DNA of 6,875 nucleotides from Halieaceae bacterium UBA4438 (GTDB lineage: Bacteria > Pseudomonadota > Gammaproteobacteria > Pseudomonadales > Halieaceae): the NCBI GenBank assembly GCA_002390485.1, contig DGPO01000065.1:6618-13492 (forward strand), written 5' to 3'. The notes under the pieces are model-generated. The model did not search any database, was not told where the DNA came from, and was given only the letters and a program-made list of their open reading frames with translations. The translations under genes and the position numbers were made by a program. Shown here one piece after another: positions 1-5,834 of the stretch. Each line of letters begins with the position of its first letter. Position 1 is the first letter of the stretch.

Positions 1-2
1 TG

Positions 3-740
3 ACCGGCCAAGCGCATGGTCAACTGCGGCTACTGAGTAGCGAGTTTGTACCGGAGACACCGACACCGACAGACCGCGCGGCCTGGGTCGACTTCGCGCT
101 CGCCAATAACTTTGAGCTTGCAGCGTCTCGTCACGCGGAAGAGGCGGCCCGTCAAACAGCCAAATCCAGACAAATGGGACGTCTTCCCACCGTCAGCGCG
201 CAAATAAGCTACTCCGAGAGCGACACCGACGGCGAAGTCACACCGCCAACCGCCTTTAACCTACCGCCTCGTTCTGAGGGTGAGAATGAGTCGTTCCAAA
301 TCCGCCTCGACCTCCCTCTTTATGCTGGGGGTGCGATCAGTGCGAATCGCCGAAGAGCCGCTGAACAGTTCAATGCGGCCCGCGAAACGCGTATCAACTT
401 GACCCGAAATACGGTCACAGCTGCCAGATCACTGCACATGACCGTAATGTCGGATGTGGCGCGTGTTAACGCCCGTAAACGCGCCATAAAATCGACTCAG
501 AGTGCGCTCGATGCAACGACGGCCGGGTACGAAGTCGGCACTCGTAACATTGTCGACGTGCTCAATGCTCAAAACGCAGTTTTCTCTGCCCAACGCGATT
601 ACGCCAACAGCCGCTACGATTACGTGTTGAACAGCATGCGCCTCAAGGAAAACGCGGGCACGCTGTCACCCGAAGACATTGCCTCATTAGAAACCTTTCT
701 CGTTGAACCGGCAGCGCCAACAGCTTCAGAAGACAGCTAA
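3..740 (+). CDS. tolC: TolC-family outer-membrane efflux protein, C-terminal part (5' end outside window)
   Basis: The reading frame is open from the left edge and gives 245 residues ending at TAA 738-740, so about the N-terminal half, including any signal peptide, lies outside the window. TolC-family proteins form trimeric channels across the outer membrane and periplasm and work with inner-membrane transporters and adaptor proteins in drug efflux or type I secretion. Evidence seen: a segment running from an Arg-Gln-Met-Gly-Arg-Leu-Pro-Thr stretch (codons around 165-190) into a beta-strand-like region; the LDLPLYAGG segment that precedes a long helix; a long Ala/Arg-rich coiled-coil-like helix; and the family-typical GYEVGTRNIVDVLNAQ motif near 526-573, followed by an outgoing helix. 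The extreme C-terminus is a short acidic tail. The symbol is given at family level; a paralogous channel for a specific transporter is possible. Its stop codon abuts that of waaA on the other strand. Confidence 0.9.
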   Translation, partial: TGQAHGQLRLLSSEFVPETPTPTDRAAWVDFALANNFELAASRHAEEAARQTAKSRQMGRLPTVSAQISYSESDTDGEVTPPTAFNLPPRSEGENESFQIRLDLPLYAGGAISANRRRAAEQFNAARETRINLTRNTVTAARSLHMTVMSDVARVNARKRAIKSTQSALDATTAGYEVGTRNIVDVLNAQNAVFSAQRDYANSRYDYVLNSMRLKENAGTLSPEDIASLETFLVEPAAPTASEDS

Positions 741-2015
741 CTAAAGCAGGTTTTTCATCAAGTCCAGCTGACGGCGGGTCGCCCCCCGCCGTGTTTCAAT
801 GAAGGCACGCGCCACTTGCGCCTCGTCGTCGATCCGATCTTCTGACCAAACACTCGCCAACTGGCGCGCAAGCTCAGACTCATCTTGAACAACGCGAATG
901 GCGCCATTGCGCTCCATATCTTTGACGATTGTCGCAAAATTAATCACATGGGGCCCAGTCATCACCGCGCAGCCCCATGCGGCTGCCTCGATGGGATTAT
1001 GCCCGCCTCTGGGCACCAGACTTCCGCCAATAAACGCTGCATCGGCGAGTCCCAGAAACGCACTGAGCTCGCCCAGTGTGTCGATCAGTAGAATGTCTGT
1101 GTCTGCGTGGAGCAGTGCTTGATCACTGCGCTTTTGAAAGCAGAGCCCCCTCGCGTCTAAAAGCTTAATGATCGCAGGCGTCCTATTTGGATGACGCGGT
1201 GCCAGCAGTAGTCGCGTCTTAATACCGCGCGCTTGCAGTGCAGCATACGCATCAAGCACCAACTGCTCTTCGCCTTCATGCGTACTTGCCGCTGCCCACA
1301 ACGGTCGAGACCGACACTCGCTGCCAAGGTCCGCGCGAATATCCTCCAACTGCAATCGGCGCGCAGCAAGGTCAATGTCGAACTTTATGCTACCGACTGC
1401 GTGAAGACTCGCTTGGGTTGCGCCGATTTTCTTAAACCGTCTTAGATCCGACTTTGACTGACAGGCAATTAACGCAAAGTCACTGATCACGTCGCGCGTA
1501 AAATGACCAAATCGTGCGTAGCCCCGGGCAGATCGCGCCGACAGTCGGGCGTTAATCAACGCAACAGGAACCCCTTGCGTCTTGGCTGATCGCAACACAT
1601 TAGGCCAAATTTCAGTTTCGACCATCACAACTAATTGGGGCTTCCAGTGCCGTAAAAACACGTCCGTCACAACCGGCAAGTCAAAGGGGAACCAAGTGTG
1701 TTCGACGCGATCGCCGAACAACGCCGTTGTTTGCGCCGAACCGGTGGGGGTCGTGTTCGTCACGAGCACTGCTTTGTCCGGCCACTCTTGAAGCAGGCGT
1801 TCAATGAGGGGTGATACGGCCAGTAGTTCACCGACCGACACCGCGTGCACCCAAATTAATCCATCGCCCGCACGCGTCCGCTTCGGCAAAAACAGCGCAA
1901 ATCGCCGCCACCATTGCCGAGCGTAATCGGGCTCCCGCAGACCTTTAACGAACAAACGAAGGACTAAAAGCGGCGCAAGCAACGTGATCAACAAACTGTA
2001 AAAATAGCGTGACAT
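741..2015 (-). CDS. waaA: 3-deoxy-D-manno-octulosonic acid (Kdo) transferase, GT30
   Basis: WaaA transfers Kdo from CMP-Kdo to lipid IVA (or its 4'-phosphate form) on the cytoplasmic face of the inner membrane, starting the inner core of lipopolysaccharide. From the ATG at 2013-2015 the protein is 424 residues, essentially the length of E. coli WaaA (425). The frame stays open to 2087, but the extra 24 residues are uncharacteristic and would overlap the start of the divergent methyltransferase, so I prefer 2015. Visible landmarks are a hydrophobic N-terminal membrane anchor (residues about 5-22), HAVSVGE with the presumed catalytic Glu63, VMVETEIWPN (130-139), APRHPNR (272-278) in the nucleotide-sugar domain, and GGSLVPRGGHNPIEAAAWG (330-348). 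No key residue looks lost. The Shine-Dalgarno upstream of 2015 is weak. The number of Kdo residues added (one, two or more) cannot be told from sequence. Confidence 0.95.
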   Translation of the reverse strand: MSRYFYSLLITLLAPLLVLRLFVKGLREPDYARQWWRRFALFLPKRTRAGDGLIWVHAVSVGELLAVSPLIERLLQEWPDKAVLVTNTTPTGSAQTTALFGDRVEHTWFPFDLPVVTDVFLRHWKPQLVVMVETEIWPNVLRSAKTQGVPVALINARLSARSARGYARFGHFTRDVISDFALIACQSKSDLRRFKKIGATQASLHAVGSIKFDIDLAARRLQLEDIRADLGSECRSRPLWAAASTHEGEEQLVLDAYAALQARGIKTRLLLAPRHPNRTPAIIKLLDARGLCFQKRSDQALLHADTDILLIDTLGELSAFLGLADAAFIGGSLVPRGGHNPIEAAAWGCAVMTGPHVINFATIVKDMERNGAIRVVQDESELARQLASVWSEDRIDDEAQVARAFIETRRGATRRQLDLMKNLL

Positions 2016-2050
2016 AACTTCGATGCTACGAGGAACCCAGTGATACGTCC

Positions 2051-2056
2051 TATACT
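2051..2056 (+). promoter_or_regulatory. possible -10 element for the plus-strand methyltransferase
   Basis: TATACT differs from the sigma70 -10 consensus at one position and lies 23 bases before the ATG at 2080, in the 64-bp divergent gap between waaA and the methyltransferase. I find no convincing -35 hexamer at 16-18 bases upstream, so this is a weak call. Any waaA promoter would have to share this gap or lie inside the methyltransferase gene. Confidence 0.25.
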
Positions 2057-2067
2057 GACGCTTTTGC

Positions 2068-2073
2068 GGGGAG
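2068..2073 (+). promoter_or_regulatory. Shine-Dalgarno site of the plus-strand methyltransferase
   Basis: GGGGAG sits six bases before ATG 2080-2082 and supports that start. It also argues that this stretch is a leader rather than the coding N-terminus of a longer WaaA on the other strand. Confidence 0.7.
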
Positions 2074-2079
2074 CCTACC

Positions 2080-2685
2080 ATGGGCACAACAGAGTTTGAC
2101 GGCGTAAAGGGCTTCCTGCCTCAAGAAGAGGCGCTACAACTGCTGGAATGGGCGTCGCAGGGCGCGTTGATAGGACCACTTTTGGAGATTGGGAGTTACT
2201 GCGGGTTGTCGACGTTGTGGCTCGCAAAAGCGGCAAGAGCAGCAAAAACCGTTGTCTTTGCCGTTGATCATCATCGCGGCAGTGAAGAGCACCAGGCGGG
2301 TGAGTTCTTCCACGACGAGACGCTGACAGATCAGGAGGGGTACTTCGACTCTCTCCCAGAGTTCCGACGCAATCTTAGAACGCATGCGGCAGAAGACGTC
2401 GTCATTCCTGTTGTGTCGACCTCAGCCAGACTCGCTGAGCACTGGACAACACCGCTTGGTTTTTTATTCATTGATGGCGGTCACAGCCTTCAAGCCGCAC
2501 TGACCGATTACCGGAATTGGTCGCAACACGTGCAACGCGGTGGGCTCTTGGTGATTCACGATGTCTTCACGAGTGCCTCGGACGGTGGGCAAGCGCCTCA
2601 TGCGATTTGGCGACTCGCAAAGCAGTCCGGGTTATTTGAAGAAGTGGGCGCAGTCCAAAGTCTGCGCGCACTGCGGCGCTTATAA
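2080..2685 (+). CDS. class I SAM-dependent methyltransferase (Methyltransf_24-like)
   Basis: A 201-residue soluble Rossmann-fold methyltransferase. The SAM-binding motif I is LLEIGSYCGLST (34-45), motif II ends in the acidic AVDHH (61-65), motif IV is FLFIDGGHS (128-136), and a GGLLVIHDVF strand (154-163) follows. The IDGGH plus HD arrangement is seen in small-molecule and sugar O-methyltransferases of this group, some of which bind a divalent metal; the acceptor here is unknown. There is no signal peptide or membrane segment, so it is cytoplasmic. The start is supported by GGGGAG six bases upstream. It is transcribed away from waaA and towards the minus-strand glycosyltransferase operon, with one base between its stop and that of the barrel protein. 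By context it could methylate the product of the neighbouring glycosyltransferase, which is inference. It is unlike the second methyltransferase at 3761-4474, so the two are not a recent duplication. Confidence 0.85.
   Translation: MGTTEFDGVKGFLPQEEALQLLEWASQGALIGPLLEIGSYCGLSTLWLAKAARAAKTVVFAVDHHRGSEEHQAGEFFHDETLTDQEGYFDSLPEFRRNLRTHAAEDVVIPVVSTSARLAEHWTTPLGFLFIDGGHSLQAALTDYRNWSQHVQRGGLLVIHDVFTSASDGGQAPHAIWRLAKQSGLFEEVGAVQSLRALRRL
2644..2671. terminator. imperfect stem-loop at a convergent gene junction, possible terminator of the minus-strand operon
   Basis: Bases 2644-2653 and 2662-2671 pair as a ten-base-pair stem with one G/G mismatch and an eight-base loop, inside the last codons of the plus-strand methyltransferase. 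Read on the minus strand it begins 15 bases after the stop of the barrel protein and is followed by TTCTTCAAAT, a modest T-rich run. With only one base between the two convergent genes, any terminator must lie inside coding sequence. There is no strong T-tract, so the call is tentative. Confidence 0.25.
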
Positions 2686-2686
2686 A

Positions 2687-3751
2687 CTAGCCTTGGTGTT
2701 GACGACGCTCAAGTTGGGCGTGATCACGCGTGTCGACTTCAGTGAATAAACGACTCGCAGCGGTGTGTTGGCTCAACGCATCGGCGGCCAGTAATACCGC
2801 GCCTGACGTCCATGTCGGTTGCTCAAGCGGCCAGAGAATTTCTTCGACGAACTGGTAACCGGTCCAAAAAATGCCCTCGGCGTCTCGCCACTGCCATAAC
2901 CCTTCAAATAACGTCCGGGCCCTGGTCAGGTCACCCACGCTCAGCAGCGCCATTGTCAGTTCACACGATTCAGCGACTGTCACCCACGGTTGATGATTTT
3001 CACAGCGACACCCTAACCCCTCCTCAATAAACTCATCCCATCGCGCGTTAATGCGCTCAAGGCCCTGTGCACCCTCGAAAACACCGGCAAGAACAGGGTA
3101 AAACCAGTCCATTGCGTAACGCGACTTGCTTTCCCAGTTGCGGTCGAATCGCTCAGGACGATGACGGAGCGCGGCGCCCAGCCGGCTTCGCGCATCGCGC
3201 CATGCGGGCTTTAAAACGCCCACAGTTCTTGCAATGTGCAGGGCACACTCCAGCGACTTATAGACCGAGCTGCTGCCCGTGACCAACGCGTCGTCCATGG
3301 GCACACCTGCGGTGTCGCAGGCCCAGGCCACTTCGCCGTGCTCAGACTGCATCGAGACCACAAAGTCGATGGCGCGCTCCACCGTTGGAAATAAGCGCGT
3401 CAAAAATGAGCGATCTTGGCTGATTAAATAATGATGCCAAACCCCGGTTGCAATGTACGCCACGTAGTTGGTTTCTCGGCGCGTCACATTTGACGGCTGA
3501 CCCTTGATGTAAGACGCCCACCAGCTGCCATCATCAAGTTGCTCGGCCACCAGCCAGTCATAGGCGCGCTCGGCAGCGACAAACTCACCGGCAATACTCA
3601 AGCCCATTGCGGCTTCAGTGTGATTCCAAGGGTCCGTGTGACCCCCTTCAAACCAGGGGATTTCGCCGTTATCGCGCTGTGAGGCGAGCAGGTAGTCAAC
3701 GGTTGGGCGCAGCGCATGATCAGGATAAGGGAGGGGCGGGAGAGTCGTCAT
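2687..3751 (-). CDS. Trp-rich alpha/alpha-toroid protein ('prenyltransferase/squalene-cyclase-like'), function unknown
   Basis: A 354-residue soluble protein with no signal peptide or membrane helix. It carries 17 tryptophans and spaced helical-hairpin repeats of the type found in alpha/alpha toroids: QRDNGEIPWFEGG (25-37), QLDDGSWWASY (71-81) and MQSEHGEVAWACD (134-146). Other likely active-cleft segments are HTDPWNHTEAAMG (38-50), RYAMDWFYP (211-219), ENHQPWVTVAES (251-262) and WTGYQFVEEILWPLEQPTW (296-314). Such proteins are often auto-annotated as prenyltransferase because of the repeats, but I see no DxDD (class II cyclase) motif. The tryptophan- and acid-lined toroid is equally typical of six-hairpin glycosidases and sugar epimerases, so a carbohydrate-acting role fits the neighbours better. 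It is the last gene of the minus-strand operon, nine bases after the methyltransferase stop; its Shine-Dalgarno is weak, suggesting coupled translation. The real reaction is unknown. Confidence 0.75.
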   Translation of the reverse strand: MTTLPPLPYPDHALRPTVDYLLASQRDNGEIPWFEGGHTDPWNHTEAAMGLSIAGEFVAAERAYDWLVAEQLDDGSWWASYIKGQPSNVTRRETNYVAYIATGVWHHYLISQDRSFLTRLFPTVERAIDFVVSMQSEHGEVAWACDTAGVPMDDALVTGSSSVYKSLECALHIARTVGVLKPAWRDARSRLGAALRHRPERFDRNWESKSRYAMDWFYPVLAGVFEGAQGLERINARWDEFIEEGLGCRCENHQPWVTVAESCELTMALLSVGDLTRARTLFEGLWQWRDAEGIFWTGYQFVEEILWPLEQPTWTSGAVLLAADALSQHTAASRLFTEVDTRDHAQLERRQHQG

Positions 3752-3760
3752 ACAGCGAGC

Positions 3761-4474
3761 CTAGCGGTTTTGAGCACGGTCAAAATACAGAACCACGCTC
3801 TTGCCCATCCACGGGTTAAAAAGCGCGTCGAGGGTCTTGGTCAGCCACGGGCGTTTCATCAAGTCCCACACCAAAAACCGGTGATACAGACTCAAAATCT
3901 TTGGTTCCTTTGTCAGGTGCCAAAACAGGCACTTCAACCACCAGTAGGGCACATGCAGCGCGTGTGCACCGTGTTGTCGTGTGCCTTGAAATCCGTAGCG
4001 TTCTACTTCTCGACGGAGGTGACGCGCATTAAAAATACGAATATGACCCCCGGGGGTGCGGCGATAGTCGTCACACAACATCCAGCATATCCACTCGGGC
4101 CACTGGCGAGGCACACTAATGCAAAGACGACCGTCCGGCTTCAATACGCGGTCAATTTCCTCAAGAAAACTCAAATAATTTGGAATGTGCTCAAGAACCT
4201 CAGAGCAGATCAGCCGGTCAACTGAATGATCAGCCAAAGGAAGGGACATGCCGTTAGCTTGGACAAAATCAACCGCGCCCTGTGGCGCGTGTGGCGTCAT
4301 ATCGGCGATGCGAGACTGTGCCGTTTTGAGATCGTCTAACGACAGATCAACGCCCACCACACTGACGTCGTCCTGCAAATACGCGGTCAATGAGTGCCGA
4401 CCCTCGCCACACCCCAGATCCACACAGACCTGTCCGGGTGCTAAATCGAAGTACTCAAAATCAACCGTTAACAT
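3761..4474 (-). CDS. class I SAM-dependent methyltransferase (Methyltransf_11-like)
   Basis: A 237-residue protein with an N-terminal SAM domain and an unusual C-terminal tail. Motif I is VCVDLGCGEGRHS (16-28), the acidic ribose-binding residue is in VVGVDLS (39-45), and ICSEVLEHIPNY (89-100) and LKPDGRLCISVP (111-122) are the later motifs of the UbiE/Methyltransf_11 type. The last 60 or so residues (about 171-237) are rich in Trp, Leu and Lys, including YWWLKCLFWHLTKEP and LVWDLMKRPWLTK, suggesting an amphipathic surface that could hold it at the membrane or bind a lipid-linked acceptor; this is inference. The ATG overlaps the glycosyltransferase stop by seven bases (ATGTTAA), which implies translational coupling and co-operation of the two enzymes. 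The substrate is unknown; a sugar or lipid-linked glycan made by the upstream glycosyltransferase is the obvious guess. Confidence 0.87.
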   Translation of the reverse strand: MLTVDFEYFDLAPGQVCVDLGCGEGRHSLTAYLQDDVSVVGVDLSLDDLKTAQSRIADMTPHAPQGAVDFVQANGMSLPLADHSVDRLICSEVLEHIPNYLSFLEEIDRVLKPDGRLCISVPRQWPEWICWMLCDDYRRTPGGHIRIFNARHLRREVERYGFQGTRQHGAHALHVPYWWLKCLFWHLTKEPKILSLYHRFLVWDLMKRPWLTKTLDALFNPWMGKSVVLYFDRAQNR

Positions 4475-5745
4475 TGCGCCAGACGTTCTCGATAGTAGAC
4501 TTCCATTCGCTCAGCGCATCGATCCCAGCTAAAATGCTGTTCAACACGCTTAAGCCCGCGTGCCGAATACTCGGCTCTGAGCGACTCATCGTCAAACATT
4601 CTTCGAATCGCGGCTTCTAGAGCCTGGGCGTCTCCAGCCGAAACCACCAGTCCCGCCTCGGCAACAACTTCCGCAAGCGCGCCACCGTTGGTACTGACCA
4701 AGGGGACGCCACACGCCATGGCTTCAACAGCAGGCAACCCAAACCCCTCGTACAACGAAGGAACGACCGCAATCGACGCCTGAGCGTATTTCCTGACCAT
4801 ATCCTCGTCACTGATGCCCTTAAAACAATCGACATGGTCCACTAAATGGAGGTCGTGCATTAACGTCTCTGTCTCACCACCGGGTTTAGGTCGACCAACC
4901 AAGGTCAGCCGCAGCCCAGGAAAACTGGGGAGTAGTGCAGCCATTGCGTGAAGCAACGTCGCCAAGCCCTTTAGAGGCGCATCGGCAGACGCGGTCGTCA
5001 TTAATCGGTGTTCCTCTCGGTCGTGGTTATTGAGCGGTTTAAACAGTGTCGTATCGACCCCGAGATGCATTACTGAAATCGCCTTTGGGTCTACACCAAA
5101 ATCCTCGGCAATGTCGGCCGCAGAGGCGCTCGAAACCGTGACCACCGATTGGAGTTGGGGCGCGACACGTTTTTGCATCCGCAAAAAACCGTGCCAACGG
5201 TGGATGAGAGCGCGCATGTACCACCGTGGCTCAGACGCCAGCGCCACGCGGTAGTCACGGGTTATGGGATGATGGATCGTGGTGACCAGTGGTACCCCTC
5301 GGCGCTGCAGTTCGAGCACACCATCGGCAATAGTTTGATTGTCGTGGACAATATCAAACTCACCGCCACGACCGGCAAACCACTGCTTCACACGCTCGCC
5401 AAACGTATAAGGCTCCGCGAATCCACCCGTGAGTTTGCTGAACCACTCAATGCGCTCAAGACGCGACAGTAATTGCCGTAGCCGAATTGACCGCAAACCA
5501 TGCTCGTAAAGGTCCAAGCTCGGCAGCTGCACAAGCGCAATATTGTCATCGAGCACCGGGTAGGGCGGGCCGGAGATGACCGTCACCGTGTGTCCTCGCT
5601 TTGCGAGGGACCGGGACAAATATTTTAGATACACCCCCTGCCCACCCGAATGGGGTGCAGACCGATACCCGAGCAGCGCAATACGCAGTGGGCGCGTGGT
5701 CAACGGCTCAAGAGGTGGCAATGGGGAGGGTGCTCGAGAATTCAC
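4468..5745 (-). CDS. GT4-family glycosyltransferase
   Basis: A GT-B fold retaining glycosyltransferase, 425 residues from the GTG at 5743-5745. The N-terminal Rossmann domain begins RIALLGYRSAPHSGGQGVYLKYL (21-43), whose Gly-rich loop contacts the acceptor or donor; HDNQTIADG and VTTIHHPI (154-161) follow. The C-terminal donor domain has SVMHLGVDTTLF (224-235), SADAPLKGLATLL (253-265), which replaces the usual Arg..Lys-Gly phosphate-binding motif, and the GT4 EX7E signature EGFGLPAVE (Glu333 and Glu341), then GVPLVSTNGGALAEVV. It is soluble and cytoplasmic. The frame extends to a TTG at 5797-5799, but that codon lacks a ribosome site and falls on the putative -35 box, whereas GTG 5745 has AGGA eight bases upstream. 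It is first in an operon with a methyltransferase and the toroid protein. Donor sugar and acceptor cannot be assigned. Confidence 0.9.
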   Translation of the reverse strand: MNSRAPSPLPPLEPLTTRPLRIALLGYRSAPHSGGQGVYLKYLSRSLAKRGHTVTVISGPPYPVLDDNIALVQLPSLDLYEHGLRSIRLRQLLSRLERIEWFSKLTGGFAEPYTFGERVKQWFAGRGGEFDIVHDNQTIADGVLELQRRGVPLVTTIHHPITRDYRVALASEPRWYMRALIHRWHGFLRMQKRVAPQLQSVVTVSSASAADIAEDFGVDPKAISVMHLGVDTTLFKPLNNHDREEHRLMTTASADAPLKGLATLLHAMAALLPSFPGLRLTLVGRPKPGGETETLMHDLHLVDHVDCFKGISDEDMVRKYAQASIAVVPSLYEGFGLPAVEAMACGVPLVSTNGGALAEVVAEAGLVVSAGDAQALEAAIRRMFDDESLRAEYSARGLKRVEQHFSWDRCAERMEVYYRERLAQC

Positions 5746-5753
5746 ACAGACCG

Positions 5754-5757
5754 TCCT
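5754..5757 (-). promoter_or_regulatory. Shine-Dalgarno site that decides the glycosyltransferase start
   Basis: AGGA on the minus strand lies eight bases before GTG 5743-5745, within TTTAGGACGG. No comparable site precedes the TTG at 5797-5799, so GTG is favoured. Confidence 0.55.
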
Positions 5758-5761
5758 AAAG

Positions 5762-5785
5762 TTGGCAGGCAGTATGCCAATACTG
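5762..5785. repeat. two overlapping perfect inverted repeats in the glycosyltransferase leader
   Basis: TTGGCA 5762-5767 pairs with TGCCAA 5775-5780 (seven-base loop), and CAGTAT 5770-5775 pairs with ATACTG 5780-5785 (four-base spacer). The arms overlap, so only one hairpin could form at a time. The second repeat covers the proposed -10 hexamer. They may be an operator for a dimeric repressor or alternative leader hairpins; both are short enough to arise by chance. Confidence 0.35.
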
Positions 5786-5799
5786 ATTTTGTGACACAA
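5771..5799 (-). promoter_or_regulatory. putative sigma70 promoter of the glycosyltransferase operon
   Basis: On the minus strand TTGTGT (5799-5794, -35) is followed after exactly 17 bases by CATACT (5776-5771, -10). The -10 matches the consensus at four positions and the -35 at its conserved TTG. Transcription would start near 5764, leaving about 20 bases of leader with the AGGA ribosome site before GTG 5745. The position, in the only sizeable gap of the minus-strand block, supports a separate operon for glycosyltransferase, methyltransferase and toroid protein. Confidence 0.4.
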
Positions 5800-5807
5800 G
5801 AAATGAC

Positions 5808-5830
5808 CGCGTTAATGGGGTTTTAACGCG
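5808..5830 (-). terminator. stem-loop after the alpha/beta hydrolase, weak terminator candidate
   Basis: CGCGTTAA (5808-5815) pairs perfectly with TTAACGCG (5823-5830) around a seven-base loop. On the minus strand it begins four bases after the hydrolase stop codon (5835-5837), the expected place for an intrinsic terminator. The bases after it, GTCATTTCTTG, are only moderately T-rich, so termination may be partial. Confidence 0.4.
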
Positions 5831-5834
5831 CGCG

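Noticed and set aside
725..760. Terminator hairpin at the tolC/waaA junction
   Set aside because: Only a four-base CTTC/GAAG pairing with a one-base loop was found; the short T run at 751-755 has no adjoining stem.
2016..2087. 24-residue N-terminal extension of WaaA
   Set aside because: It would overlap the divergent methyltransferase start and its ribosome site; the protein from 2015 already matches the usual WaaA length and begins right before the membrane anchor.
3716..4225. 169-residue open frame on + opposite the toroid protein and methyltransferase
   Set aside because: It lies antisense to two well-supported genes, shows no recognisable domain and has low-complexity composition; it is a shadow frame.
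5149..5472. 107-residue open frame on + opposite the glycosyltransferase
   Set aside because: It is antisense to conserved GT4 sequence, with no motif and no ribosome site.
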